Counted from the stretch's first letter, positions 48,118-61,005 are shown. The stretch is 64,000 bases of DNA from Theropithecus gelada (GCF_003255815.1 NC_037671.1:158043333-158107332), one strand, 5' to 3'. The notes: generated by a model from the sequence alone, not told the origin. Numbers and translations: made by a program.

Positions 48118-49454
48118 AAGTTATTATTGACATTATTCTGTGGATTTTTTTCTTTGACATCTAACATTTAAATATATACAGATGCACATACATATACATA
48201 CATTATATAGACACACAAATATTAAACTATACATGTATATTCTCCATACATTTCAAATACATAATTGATAAGTCAGTACACATTTAAGTTGTATGAAATC
48301 TGAAACATGAAGTTAAAGTTTTGTGCAACATGAGTACTTTATGTTTTAGACAGATTAGCTGGGGAAATGGTAGTCCAGGAACTAAGCACAACTCTATAAA
48401 CAAGGGTAACCAAACAGGTATGAGGGATCTAGAGATACACATTTTCAGGCTAGAATACCGTGTATTTCTTTTTTTGACATATATTTGAAAAGAGAGAAAA
48501 CAGTAAACCCAGGGGCAATAATTTCTAAAGTAATAAAGATTTACTGACATGGCATTCTATTCCTTTTGTTGATAAGGATGAATTGAATTATATAATACCC
48601 TGTTCTCTCCCTCTAGTTTCTGGGCCACTGTTATACTGTCTAATAATATCCACTCATAAGACATGAGGTGGCTTTTCTCTCTTTTTATAAGGGTATACTT
48701 ATCCAGTAGAATGTTAATATTCCTTTCATCAATTTTTAAAATTACTTGATTTCTTTTATTTCGATAGGAATAGGCCCTGCATGGCCTTACAAATGAATAA
48801 GGGATACAGCCCAGGAGCAATGTCCAGTTGCACTGTTTTTACTTAAATAAACTCACGAACAGTGTGTCAGCCAGCTTTACACACTGTGACTGTGAGGGAT
48901 GTATTTTCCCAAATGTTACTGATCTTTTATTGAAATGGAAAATTTAGTTTGCATATGGAATAATTTCCCTTTGCAAGTCCATTGTGATTTATTAAATTTC
49001 ATTGTCCTTCACGAGATGTCAGTGGTGTTATCTCTTGATACACCTCAGGACACATCTTGTCTGCTTGTCGTCACTGGCCTTCATGATATACTGCCTTTAT
49101 GATATGTCTTCCCGAACTCTGAACTCTTGCAGGAAATGGATTCTATAATATAAAACTCAGTATCCTCCAAATATGCCTCAGATGAAGTAGATTTCAGATA
49201 AGTATTTTTAAGTAAATGAGATAATGTTATCCTGTATAAAATAATTCTGAAATGGAAGACAGCATGCAGATACACCATAAATATTGGTCACCCTGTGTGG
49301 ACGTCTCTCCATGGCAAAAGAAGACTCAAACAAACCAAACCATTATACTACCACCAGAAAAGTCTGTGCAATTAAAAAACAGTGCAATACAATGCAACAA
49401 TACATCCAGCCATGACAGTCTGAATAGGCGCAGTCTCATTAAGGCAGAACACCC

Positions 49455-49548
49455 CCATGACTGCTTCATTTGCATCTGTGGTACCTAGCATGGCAGCCAG
49501 TACACAGTGGGCATTCAAGATAGACGTTTATGAATGAACGAATAAGAT
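49455..49548 (+). mobile_element. L2 LINE 3' end
   Basis: gtacctagcatggcagccag then tgaatgaacgaataag. Confidence 0.6.
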
Positions 49549-50044
49549 GCCCCACCTTTAAAACTCAGAAAATATGTTTTATACTATTACTTTTGCTTGA
49601 GGTCCCATTTAGTGTGTGTTATGTGTGAGGGTGGGAATAGTGTCTTCATAAAATGGAGGGAGTACATTTTTGAGGTGATTGGCCAAAGTGGAGAAGCTGT
49701 AGGAACCTATTTGGGCAAATGACACCACTGTACAGGAAATCTCTAAAGAGATCTGTAATTCTTGGCTTTAATACAACACCAAAAGAATCATGTCTTATGC
49801 AGAAATTTCCCTTTATTAAGAGATGTTAATAGGGAATATGCATTCATATTCACTGTTAAGAGAATGAACCCTTATTCAGTATCCCCTCTGGGAGGAGCTG
49901 ATAACATGTTGATAAAACATCTCGGTGTTAGGCAAAGACTATAGAAAGAAGGGATACCTTGTATAAAATATAAGTTTTCTCTCCTGATTATGATTTTTGC
50001 CATTACTGCAAACAATATGTTGCATTTGCATACAACTTACAATT

Positions 50045-50220
50045 TTGAAAGCATTGTCTCAAACATACATTATTCTTCACTCCATCTTCCTTGTTAGATA
50101 GGACAAGAGCTATTTTTCTGGTTTTATACATGAAAGCCTAAGTAATGTCTCTCACCTGGGAAAAAAAGTGGAGCTAGGACTAGAGCCCAGGCCTTTCAGG
50201 CATCCATTCTTTCTGCCTGC
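50045..50220 (-). mobile_element. MIR SINE
   Basis: Antisense MIR: ggttttatacatgaaagcct then ggactagagcccaggccttt. Confidence 0.6.
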
Positions 50221-50378
50221 CTACTTAGACTTAAAATAGGACTCTGACAGCAGACTCTTGAATTCACCTTTGCTTATATTATAACAGCATCCAAAGCAGG
50301 AACAACCTTGATGACCTTGACCAACTTTAACACTTGTGTAAATACGAGAAAAATCAACTTTGCTAAACGTGTGGTGTG

Positions 50379-50393
50379 CCCGTAGGTGGCAGT
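50379..50393 (+). promoter_or_regulatory. CTCF-like motif
   Basis: cccgtaggtggcagt fits the CTCF core apart from position 3. Same orientation as the motif at 46161. Confidence 0.3.
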
Positions 50394-51869
50394 AAGCTAA
50401 AATGCTAACTCCATGGCATAACTGCATTTGAGCTACATGCAGACAGATAAGAGTTGATGTTAGTCATGGTATGAGCCCAGGGAATCAGACAAGTACTTCT
50501 CTAAACTCTTCCCACTCAACTTAATACAAGGTAAGCAGGTCCTGCAGTAGTTCAAGGACCTGCTGCACCCTGCGTACAGAATAGAGTACTGTTTAACAGC
50601 CTTTTATCTGTCATACATTTCTTTTCACTTACTACTGTTACTACAGCCTGCCTCCACCTCGAGCTTTGCTGCAGAAAGGAGATGGATAGACACCTTTAAA
50701 TAATTCTTCTTCCCCCACTTCTTCCCTCCATTTGGCTTCCTCTTAGACTGTGCCTCATCTCAAGTGAAGACAAGGCTAGTTACAGCCTGATTATGCAAGA
50801 GGTCAGAGTGAGATGTGAGGTGTCTACCTTTATCTCTAAGCAGATGCACTCAACCAAAGTGTGCAGAAAGAACTACTGCTGTTCCTACTGCATGCTGATT
50901 ACAATTGCACCTGGAGCCACATTCCAGCATCAGTATCATTCAGATTATCTTAGTTCTATCCAAGAATTCTTATAGGACCTAAGAAGGAGAGCTGATCAGA
51001 CCACCAGAACATTAACTCAAACATGCCACGGAGTCCAAATAAATCAAGTAATATCATACTTGGTATAAGATTTAATATACTGAGTTTGTGGGCAAGCCAG
51101 GATGGATATATTCCATATGCCTAAAATGTGGTGATGATATGTCTTATTTAGCATGAGTTCTCAAGAGTAGCCTTAGACATTGTGCATTTCCATGTCTTGA
51201 TATTTGGACATCTTCTTGTGGATGTCCTGAAGCTCTTCCTCACTTTGAGGTGACATTGAATTACAAAGTCTAGACTTCTCTGAAATTGAGAATCACATTA
51301 TGGGATGGGATTTAAACCATGGTTTCCTATTGTTTTGCTTAAAGCTAACTTTGAACAACAACAGCTCAGCTTTAGAAGGTGTTTTGCCTATAAAACCATT
51401 CACGTAATCAAAAGCTGAACTGTATACAGGATCAGCTTAATAAAGGCAGAGTTGTGGATAGCCATATACTTTCCTAGTGTTTATAGATAGGGTTGTGAAT
51501 TTGGAAGGGAAACCCAGTCAGCCTAAATTACTTGTGTTAAAACTGAACAGTTCACTATTTGCCATTATAATGGGGTTTTGAAGATATGATATGCCTACAA
51601 AACTAAGTCTTTTTTGTTTTTAAACTTACTATCTTTTTTCTTTAGAAAATATGTAAAAGTTTTAGTACCAGTGTTTTTTGCTTTGAAAGGGAGCACAATT
51701 ATTAATTTTACCCATTTCTTATTATGATATTGCAAACAGATAACAGCAGAGACAAATATACATGTGTACCCACTTGCTACCTGTATAAGGTCTTAACATC
51801 ATTTTATATTCACTATGGATCATAAAAATAAACACTACAAACTCTGATGAGGGTCTTTATACTCCTCTG

Positions 51870-52240
51870 AGATATCGACCCCATTGCTCCTTGAGAAAAA
51901 ATACTATCCTGAATTTAGAACTTATCATTCCCATAAGTGCATTCACACTATATTTTGGTACATATTTATGAATTCAGAAACAATATATAATATGCTTTTA
52001 CCAGTTTTAAAAATCCACATGAATATAAAATTGTATGCGTAATGGTGTGACTTTTAAAAATCTAACATTGTATCTTTATATTTATTCCTATTAATACATG
52101 TAGCTCTAGCTCATTTATTATAAACGCTGTATGGTATTTCATTGTAATTATATGGCTTAGACTATCTATGCTCTCTTTTCAGATAGACATTTAAGTTATT
52201 TCTAATTCTTAACTCTTAGAAATAAACAGTGTTATGGAAT
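51870..52240 (-). mobile_element. old L1 (L1M/HAL1-like), first segment
   Basis: Antisense text actatcctgaatttagaact, ttatcattcccataagtgca, then catgtagctctagctcattt. The L1 appears to resume at about 53010 after 770 bp of unclassified sequence. Confidence 0.65.
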
Positions 52241-53009
52241 AATTTTTCTGGAGTTGAAACAGAAAAGAGGAATGTGGGGACTTAGTGCGTGGTACTTGCT
52301 TCACCATTTATTGTGTAATACAAGTTTTAATAACAGTAAATTAAAGTATCAGAATGTGTGCATTTAATAATAACATTTTGTAAAAATATTTCAAAGAGTT
52401 GAATAAAAATTAATACATACAAATGGTAGAATATCACTCTGCCTGCTGTTGGCTTCGCTGCCTCCCTAGTCTTTAGTTCCCTCAACCCAGAATGCCCTTG
52501 GAATTGCCCCTTCTGACTTGGCTGGCCCTGTGAGGGTTTCCTGTCTTCCTGCTGAGTTTATGCAGCTTTGAGTGAAGTTCCTTCTGCGTCTCTGGCAGAA
52601 GTTTTGTTTTCTCTCTCTACCCACCTTGCCCACTCTCTGACTGCTTCCCATCCCAAAGGAGAGATGTGTTTTCATATGGCACTTCTCATCTCTACTCAGC
52701 CTTTTTTTGGAGTGTGAGTGGCTAGATATGGGGCGATGGGGAACACAAAGGGAAATGCTAAGACACAACGGGTTTTCATGAGTGGTAAAATGACTGGAGG
52801 GTTTGCAGTAGGGTCAGGGAGGAGAAAGAGTAAGGAAAGGGGAAGGAGGAGAGAGGGAACAGGGAAAAATCTAGGAGGGGTGGACTAAGATGCTATAGTT
52901 TCAAATATCAGTATTTATGCAAAGTACACGAAAATATATGCTAGTACTTTAAAATGGCACTTATTAATGGAAAATTAAAAACCGGTGTTACAGTTAGTAG
53001 TAGTGTAAA
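52241..53009. other. unclassified sequence between L1 segments
   Basis: 52440-52780 is GC-richer than its surroundings, and 52800-52870 is a purine-rich stretch (ggagaaagagtaaggaaagg). No family or coding content recognised. Confidence 0.35.
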
Positions 53010-53230
53010 CACATTTTCAGCTTTACTAGATAATGTAATATTTCTTTCCAAATTGGCTGTACCAATTTACATTCCCAGCCAAAGTGTGAGAATTACCCAT
53101 TTTACCACACTCTAGTTAAGGTTTGACCTTTTGTTTGATTTTGTCATGTTTACCAGCCTGATAGGTTTGATACAATGTTTCATTGTTGTTTAAAGTTATA
53201 ATTCATTCATTGATTATTAGGAGAATAGTG
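53010..53230 (-). mobile_element. old L1, second segment
   Basis: ttccaaattggctgtaccaa, tttacattcccagccaaagt: antisense L1 downstream of the first segment in consensus order. Confidence 0.65.
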
Positions 53231-53344
53231 AATACTTGTCCAGTGCATTTTTATAACTTTTATAATTTTTAAAATGAATTTTATTACAAAGGTAGTATAG
53301 TTTTATAATATCATTAAAAATGCAAGCAAGCAAAAGTAGAAACT

Positions 53345-53485
53345 TAACCCATAAGCCGCCACATAAACGTACCTCAATTTGATATATGTATGTGCCAATG
53401 AAGCCATCACTACAGTCAAGATAATTAACTTATTCATCAACCTCAAAAGTTTGCTCCTGCCCCTTAATTATTCCTCTCTACCTAT
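53345..53485 (-). mobile_element. L1M fragment, left of the LTR
   Basis: Antisense L1: atgaagccatcactacagtc, aagataattaacttattcat. The same L1 resumes at 54609. Confidence 0.7.
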
Positions 53486-54608
53486 TGTTATGGGATCTTT
53501 GGGGTGTCAGTTTTCTAGCCAGAAACCTCTGTGACCATGGTGTCTTTACCCAGGTTCTTGTCCTGCATCCAGGAAGAATGAGGTACACAAAGTGAAGGGT
53601 GAGCTTTATTTAGTGTCACAACAGCTCAGAGGAGACCCACAATGGGTAGCTCCTCTCTGTAGGTGTGTCATCCGTGGAGTGTTCATTTCTCAGCAGAAAG
53701 GAGGCTCTGGAGACAGTAGCCTCTTTCTGCAACTGGTTGTCCAGATGTCTGCAGCTCTCAACGGAGAGGGTAGCTCCTCTGATTCTGCTGGTCATCCTGT
53801 TGTCTCTCTGCCCGCTCCGGCCATACTCTGACTGTCCTGTGCCCTGCTCTGGCTGAGCCCAGGGCTTTTACAGACCTCAGAGGGGAGGAGGGAGGAAGTA
53901 CATGCCACGTGGTCCATGGGCGGCCATTGGTGGCCCAGAAGAGGCACCAAGAAGTCCCCACTCTGGTCCGCAGGACCGGCGGCCCAGCCCCCAGCCTTCA
54001 GAGCCTCCGTGGCCTGAAGGTGGGGCCTTACTGAGGACCCTCCTCCTTCTGCCCAAGAATCAGTCTGCCTCCCACTGCCATTCATGGCCCCAGGATTGGC
54101 CCCAACCCTTGCTCTAATCTTGGAGCAGGTGCCAGGAGCAGAGAGAGGCCAGGCAGCAGGAGCAAACGCCCCCCAGCCTATAGGGATGGGGGTCCTTCCT
54201 GGGGGCCCCAAGGGTGCAAGTAGCAGAGACGACCCAGATCCTGCACCTGGGAGGACAGGCACAGCTGAACCCAGGAGCTCCTACTCTGCCAACTTGGAAG
54301 GGGCGAGACTCCCACTTGTCCCTGACTTCTGCCTTCTCCATGGAGTGGGAGGCCCAGGTCTGCAGCTGTGGATCAGGCAGCTGCAGCTGCACCCAGGAGG
54401 GCAGATCCTGCCTATTCTTGGCACCCCGCAAGAGCACAAGGAGGTTTGGATCCACAGCCGCAGTTTGGGCGGCTGCAGCAGCATCCAGGGAACTCCCTCC
54501 CCAGCTCAGAAGGGGTGGGGCTCCCACTGGCTCCATGGAGTGTGCAGCCCCAGCCTTGCCTCCCTGCTACAGCTGGTGTGATGGCAGCAGCCACTGCCAT
54601 CACTGCCA
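53486..54608 (-). mobile_element. solitary ERV1-type LTR, antisense to EYA4
   Basis: About 1.12 kb, GC-rich, reading on the minus strand. The + strand edges are tgttatgggatc (left) and actgcca (right), giving TG…CA ends on the LTR strand. A polyadenylation signal lies at 53605-53610 (tttatt on +) and a TATA-like tgtaaaag (minus) at 53865-53872, about 260 bp apart as in a normal U3-R-U5 order. No gag, pol or env flanks it. The open frames inside (up to 156 codons) overlap on both strands and look like by-products of high GC. It splits an L1 fragment. The right edge is uncertain by several bases, and no clear target duplication was found. Family name not assigned. Confidence 0.7.
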
Positions 54609-54800
54609 CCTCGCTCCCTCCAATCTCTTGGCAACCACGGATCTTCCTTGATAGTTGCTTTCAGAGTCTTCTGTGTTGTAAGTGGGTGTTAATGAATCAT
54701 TCCTTTTATTGCTGAGCAGTATTCCATTGGGTGGTGGTGCTACAGTTTATCTCTGCACTCACCTATTAATGGACATTTGTGTTGTTTCCAGCTGTTTAAT
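54609..54800 (-). mobile_element. L1M fragment, right of the LTR
   Basis: ctcttggcaaccacggatct, then aatgaatcattccttttatt and gctgagcagtattccattgg: continues the antisense L1 seen at 53345-53485. Confidence 0.75.
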
Positions 54801-54889
54801 TGACCACTTGATCTTTTACAGAAGAATACATACGTGTGCCTGTAAATTTTCTCATATGCAGAATGTTAAACAGGAAATAATCCCTGTTA

Positions 54890-54945
54890 TTATTGTAATC
54901 AGTGCCTGGGACAGTGTCTGACATGTATAGGTATTCAGTAAGTAG
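54890..54945 (+). mobile_element. L2 or MIR 3' end
   Basis: tcagtgcctgggacagtgtc then tattcagtaagtaggtgtta. Confidence 0.5.
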
Positions 54946-55094
54946 GTGTTAAAGGAACTTAGATATATTTTGTCAAAATCTGCAATCTAGTTAGGAAAAC
55001 AAAGCAGGAAGACCTAAGAAATTAAAGCGCACAGAGTAGTTGAACTGAATGGAAATCAGTAATATAATAATATCCATCTTTTACCCAAAGGTCA

Positions 55095-55995
55095 TGACAC
55101 CCCCAACCTGGCCATCAGCACTTACTTGGAAGTTTCCCTTCTTTCAGTTCAAGGCATCCTAAATTAAATCACTCATCTTTCACTGAAAACAGTCTCTCCA
55201 CTTTCTTCCTGTTTTGTTCAAACCTTTTCCAAACTACTGAGTTCAAAACCTGAATGATTTTTGTAATATCCCTCTGTTCACATTTAATTAGTTTCCAAGT
55301 TCTGGTTATTCTGCTTCCTAAATGCTCCCCCTTTGTTGCCCCTATGACTGCTTTAGTTTAGCTCTAACCATCTCTTAGCTCAGCACTTAGTCATCTATCT
55401 TGCCTGGTTGACTTGTTTTCGCCTCTCTAATTCAGCCTCCACATGGTCATCACACACTTTTCTGAAGTGTAATTTTGACCATGCTACTTTGTTGCTTCTA
55501 CGTCTCCATTTGCTGCTCATTGCCTGTAGGCTAAAATGCAAACTTCGTGGGATAGCACTGAAGATGCTCTATGCTTTTCACGCCTTCTCCCTGACCTCTA
55601 TCATGCAGAAATATTTAACTGCTTGCAGGAACGCGAACACACGATGTCGTTTCCCATCTCCATGCCATTGAATAAACCTGTCCATCCATCTGCTGGAATG
55701 TCTCGCCAACTTTGACCAGGAGAAAACCCAGAACTCAGATTTGAAGCCTTCTTTTATCTCCTGCATACATGTACATTTACAAAAAACTCAGTAAAGTTAA
55801 CCACTCCTCATCCATGCCAAGTGTCTACAACACTGCCTTTGCACTGTGTTGCCAGATCTTCCATGCTAGACTGTGACCACAGCAAGTGGCTTTTTACCCT
55901 TGAATCTAGTAACAAGTACAAGAGCAGTTACCGTTACCTAGTGGGTATTCGGCAACATTTTGGGTGCTCAGTAAATATGAGTAACTCAAATTATA
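55095..55995 (+). mobile_element. L2 LINE, about 0.9 kb
   Basis: Colinear L2: caggcatcctaaatta-type text, cctgtaggctaaaatgcaaa, ttctccctgacctctatcat, and the end gggtgctcagtaaatatgag. Confidence 0.75.
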
Positions 55996-56074
55996 GTACA
56001 ATAAATACGAATAAATGAACATGTGACTGAAATAATCTGATCATCAAGTTGTAATATCCCAGCCAACATATACC

Positions 56075-56765
56075 TTTTGTATTTCACTTGTTTTCACTTG
56101 TCATCACCACCTCAGTCAAAAGCCATTTAACTTTCTGCCTGAATTGTTGCATCAGCTTCCTAACCTATGTCACTAAATTATCCCTCTTTTCTAAACTATA
56201 CCAACACAGATTAGCTAGACTAATCTTGGAAAGACTGCTTTAATTATGTTATTTCCACATTAGATTCCACTGCCTGGCTTTCAAAAGCTCTAGCTACTCT
56301 AATAATCAAACGTTTTTCTATTGTATAACAGAGTCTCCATTTCAGCTAACCCATTCTTCCCACGTGCCCATAGCAAGCTGTGTTCCTTCCAGCTTGTGTT
56401 CCAGTGCTCGCATTTATCTTTTTGCCTGAATACCCTTGTCCTCTCTTTCCATCTGTCTGAATTCTACCATTTATGCCTTGCTAAAGTTGGCACCTGCATC
56501 ATACCTCCTTTCTATCTATATCTATATCTATCTATTTATATCACGTCTCCTTGGAATTTCCGAACTATAGCAATTTGCTATTCAAAGTGAATAGCAGTTA
56601 CAATGTGTATATTTTCTCTATGTATATCGGAATGTATATTTTCTCCCCTACCCTACACTAGAATATAAGCTCTACAAAGGTAGAGAATTTTTGTCTATAT
56701 TTTCTATAAAGGAAAACCAAGGGCTGAGACACACAATATTTCTTAAATAAGTGAATGAAAGTATG
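56075..56765 (+). mobile_element. L2 LINE, second tandem copy
   Basis: Same orientation as the previous L2: ctagactaatcttggaaaga, tgcctgaatacccttgtcct, actagaatataagctctaca. Contains a (CTAT)n microsatellite at 56511-56542. Confidence 0.75.
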
Positions 56766-57439
56766 AAATTAACAGTTATACGGTGCTGGTTCAGATAATC
56801 CTCATTTCCTCAGAAGAAAAACACTTTGAAGAAAGTATGAGTAAACTTGAATTTCTGAATTTTAAAGTATGTGATACTTTAGAGGAAATTTCTTAAGTGG
56901 AATCACAAAAACATATTCACTTATCTAAAATGTAGCATTAAAGTTCTGAATTTTAGGACCACTTCTGAAAAGTCGTGATTTCTGTACAAGACAGTGGCAA
57001 TTAGTCAATCACGTTTTCTGGAATGTTTATGCATTAGTATAAATTGAAATTAACTCAACATAGTTCTATTACAGATGTGGATAAATGGAACATAAAATGA
57101 CATGAGAACATTGTACTCGAAGTAAAAAGTAGATTCAGGTTCTTGGATCCAGATTAGTGTGATGACATGTATATTTTGCAAGTCTTTCCAAAACTCCGTG
57201 ATTTTTAAAAGGAAAAAATTAAAGCTCACTCTGTTGAAGCCCTTTGCTCAAAATTTGACATGTAGTAGATACGTGTTAAATAGTTGAATGGAAGCCATTG
57301 GAGAACCGTTTTTTTTAGGGGAGGGGGACTTCAGAAGGGCAGTGACATAGCTCCAGTTAAATTTGAGAAAAAAATTATGGTGATTGTCTAGAGAATGATA
57401 TAGAGAAGACAGAAGATAGTAAAACCAGGAAGTTCTTTG

Positions 57440-57990
57440 TTCATTCATCAAGGTTCATTTATAAAGCACCTACTACTTGGTATATACTTAGGGCTGAGTG
57501 AACAACTAAGGTTCTGTTATAAGTACAGCCTGCTGGAAAAAATTTAGATGAACAATTATGATGACCAAATTTAAGAGTGATTGGGGGAAAGGAGTGAACA
57601 CTTTGGAATCTATTCTGCCAGTAGTGCTGATAGTACGTGGTGAACTGTGTAAAAATTGAGGGCTTGAAGACACACTCCAGTGTTCTGATTTGAGTGACTG
57701 ATTTAATAATACAGTTAGAGATAAGAATATGAGAAGGTATGAAAGGAATGATGATGGGGTTGGTTGTGGACATATGAAGTTAGAAGAGTCTATGAAAAAT
57801 TCCTGTGGAGATAACCAGTATAGAATTATAGATAAGTTCTGTTTCTCAGAGAGATACGAGGGCTGAGGAAGGATGAATTTGGAATTAATCAACAAAAAAT
57901 AGTTGTTGAAAGCATAAATCCATGTGGAATTTCCCCAGAAGGGTGCTTACCTCAGTGAGATAAAATAAGGGCTGAGGCTGCAGATAAGGA
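57440..57990 (-). mobile_element. L2 LINE
   Basis: Antisense L2 from its 3' terminus (ttcatttataaagcacctac) through tatgaagttagaagagtcta and agggctgaggaaggatgaat. Confidence 0.65.
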
Positions 57991-58084
57991 CAGCAAAATG
58001 TTAAGAACACAAGAATGACACACAAAGACAGTACATCATGGCCAGATGTGACGTCAAGAAACCAGGAAAGAGTAGTTGTATCAC

Positions 58085-58320
58085 TTAAAATGGTTTCAAC
58101 TACAAGTAATAGAGAACCTGACCCACCCACTTTTAAACAATACTGTAATTTATCTGCTCTCATAACTGGAATTCCAGAGGTAGACTGGCCTCAAGAGTGG
58201 TTGATCCAGGAGCTCAATAACTTCATCAAGAAACCAGTTTCCTTTGTTTCCTTTTGCTCTGCCATCCATGGCTATAAATTTGTCTTATATCTGTTTCTCG
58301 TCTGGGGATAGAATGACTAG
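58085..58320. mobile_element. ancient interspersed repeat, family not assigned
   Basis: aatggtttcaactacaagta, then aattccagaggtagactggc and ttgatccaggagctcaataa resemble the head of a widespread old mammalian repeat. Possibly related to 21330-22130. Confidence 0.4.
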
Positions 58321-58553
58321 TAATAGAAGTCAGACTACATTGCTCCCTCATTTAAATTCAGCCGAAGAGGCAGTTTGAATAGGAACCTCTCCTAGAAGAA
58401 TGAAGAGGAACTTTCCCCCAAATCTCCAGCAAAGTGCTCCTTCTGTCCCATTGGCACAAATTTGGTAAACTAATGATTCCCAAAACAATTATTAATTTAG
58501 ACTAAGAATTAGGCCTCCATCTTCTGGGGCTGAGGATAGATTTAGCTTCTTTT

Positions 58554-58850
58554 TTTTTTTTCTTTCTTTTTGAACTGGAGTCTCACTCTGTCACCCAGGC
58601 TGGGGTGCTGTGGCGTGATCTTGGCTCACTGCAACCTCCACCTCCCAGGTTCAAGCGTTCTATTGCCACAGCCTCCCAAGTAGCCGGGATTACATGTGTG
58701 CACCACCACATCCAGCTGATTTTTGTATTTTTGGTAGAGACAGGGTTTCACCACGTCAGTCAGGCTGGTCCCTGACTCCTGACCTCGTGATCCACCCGTC
58801 TCGGCCTCCCAAAGTGCTGGGATTACAGGCGTGAGCCACAGCACCCGGCC
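58554..58850 (-). mobile_element. Alu SINE, AluS-like
   Basis: Full-length antisense Alu. Perfect 16-bp target duplication agatttagcttctttt at 58538-58553 and 58851-58866. Confidence 0.93.
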
Positions 58851-59462
58851 AGATTTAGCTTCTTTTGAGGCACCAGTCTTTGCTGGTGAGAGGTGAATAC
58901 TTGAATAAAAATTAAGATTCTGTGAGGTAAAAGGAAGTGAGATAGTTAATGCATAACCAGACAACAAGGAGCACTACAGAAGCATGAGGTAAGCTTAGGA
59001 GGGAGAAAGGTTGAGGAGAAGTTATTAACATTGTCGTATACCAAACAGGGGTCAAGAGAAGAATTAAGAAGAGGCGGAAAAATGCCCGTGACAGCAGTAA
59101 TTAGAATGTGACCCCAGAGACACACCATGGATTCTAATTAAAGTGGATAGAGGGTAACTGTGAGGGGAAAAGTAGATATGAGGAATTGAGTCTAATTTCA
59201 AGATTCTGAGTTTTGAAAGAAACTATAAAGATAATAGCTAGAGGGGAGAAATAATGAGAATCAGGGGTTTCTTTTTTGTTTTGTTTTCATGATCATCAAT
59301 TAAATGTTTCAAAGTTAGTGATTTCTAACTGGGCTCTGATGAAGGGCCTTTGACCAGTTATATGAACTTAGTCAACTTGTCAAATCTCTTTGACTTCTCA
59401 TCTTTTTAAAGAGAGAAAAAGAAAGCTGTTTTTATCCTATGGAGTTGGTGGTTTCAGAAATA

Positions 59463-59799
59463 TTTTTCTTCAGTTTTATTTTATTTTATTTTATTTATAA
59501 TTTCAACTTTTAGATTCACAAGTTACATGTGCAGGTTTGTTATATGAGTAGATTGTGTGATGCTGAGGTTTAGGATATGAATGATCCCATTACCCAGATT
59601 GTGAACACAGCACCCAACAGTTAGTTTTTCAACACTTGCCCCCTCCCTCCTTCCCACCTCAGTTAGTCCCTAGTGTCTATTGTTCTCATCTTTATGTCCA
59701 CAAGTACTCAATATTTAGTTCCCACTTATAAGTGAGAACATGCGGTATTTGGTTTTCTGTTCCTGCAGTAACTCACTTAGGATGATGACCTCCAGCTGG
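59463..59799 (-). mobile_element. L1 3' end, twin-primed (3' part)
   Basis: Antisense L1PB/L1MA-type 3' UTR with a (TTTTA)n tail at 59473-59497, ttacatgtgcaggtttgtta and cttataagtgagaacatgcg, ending at tgacctccagctgg, where the orientation flips. Confidence 0.85.
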
Positions 59800-59861
59800 T
59801 ACATATATACCATGGAATACTACACAACCAAAAAAATAATGGAATCATGTCCTTTGCAAAG
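59800..59861 (+). mobile_element. L1, inverted 5' segment of the same insertion
   Basis: tacatatataccatggaata…atcatgtcctttgcaa is sense-strand L1. In consensus it ends about 15 bases before the sequence where the antisense part starts. That is the signature of a twin-priming inversion. Confidence 0.8.
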
Positions 59862-60369
59862 ATATTTTAAAGAAGAGAATATTGTTTATGTTTTAGGTAT
59901 GTGTGTTTAGAGATATTTTAAATGTTATACTCCATCAAGACTTCAATACATTTGGGGGAAACAAAATAGACTAATTTTACTTTCTACATCATTGTTTGGT
60001 CTTAGCCTAAAATCCATGTTTTACAGAGAATGCAAGAAACTTTTAAACTTCAGGTAAAACTGTGCTTTTTCCAAATGTATAGAAAGCATAGTGCCTAATG
60101 CGTGGTAGAAACTCATCAAATAATTTTTAAGTTATTCTACTTTTCATATTTAAAGATGAAAAATTAAATTAGAGATTCTCCGTCAATCAGATTATAAAAT
60201 TATTTATACTGGAGAAATTTCTTATACCATATTTTTTATTTATCAGAGAATTGATTCTAAAAAAAACAATAAAACTATGCCACAAAAAAAAAACTAGCAA
60301 TATTGAGTAGTGCAGTAAAGCCTGGGTAGCTAAGTCTAACTAGGCAGATTAATTGCAATTACTGGAAAA

Positions 60370-61005
60370 TTTATTCATACATTTAACAAGTGTTCATTGA
60401 GCACTTACTATGTGATAGGCATTGTGTGCTCGGCTTCTTGCTCTCATAGAGTATACATTCTAGAGGGAGAGCCAATTAAATAAACCAGTATACACTATGT
60501 CAGGGAGATAATTGCCTTGAAGAAGAATAAAATGAGATATTGGGATAGTAGGCAATTAGTACAAACGTTTTCATTTTGTATGAGGAGAGCAGGAAGGGAA
60601 TCTCTGAACAGGGGATGTTTGAGCTGAGACACAGGACATGGAGGATGGCTGGGGGAACTGTGTTCCTGAGAAAGGGGAAATCAAGTGCAGAGGTCCTAAC
60701 CTGGGAACACAATGGGTATGTTCAACAAACAGCAGCTTAGACTGGGGAGATGGGATGTAGGGAATTGGGGCTCTGTGAGTGAGGGGAATCACCTAGGAAA
60801 TGAGGTCAAGAAATGGGGCATCAGTGTGCCATGTGAGGAAGCAAGGCCTTAGAGACTGTGGAAGGAATTTGGGAACTACTCTAAGAAACATGAGAAGGCA
60901 TTAGAGGGTTTAGAACAGAGGACTGATTGCAGTAAATTGGTTATTACTCTAACTACCTTGGGGAGAATAGGCTGTTCTAGGGCAAGTGTGGCTTGGGGAG
61001 ATAAA
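60370..61005 (-). mobile_element. L2 LINE
   Basis: Antisense L2: aagtgttcattgagcactta, ctatgtgataggcattgtgt, then gagctgagacacaggacatg and gaactactctaagaaacatg. Confidence 0.75.

Larger units (their letters stand above)
48118..51869. other. mostly unique intronic sequence
   Basis: Apart from the short L2 and MIR relics and the motif listed, I see no gene or repeat. Confidence 0.4.

Noticed and set aside
53792..54651. Long overlapping open frames (up to 156 codons) on both strands
   Set aside because: They lie inside the GC-rich LTR, overlap in several frames and show no domain or viral gene pattern. High GC alone reduces stop codons.
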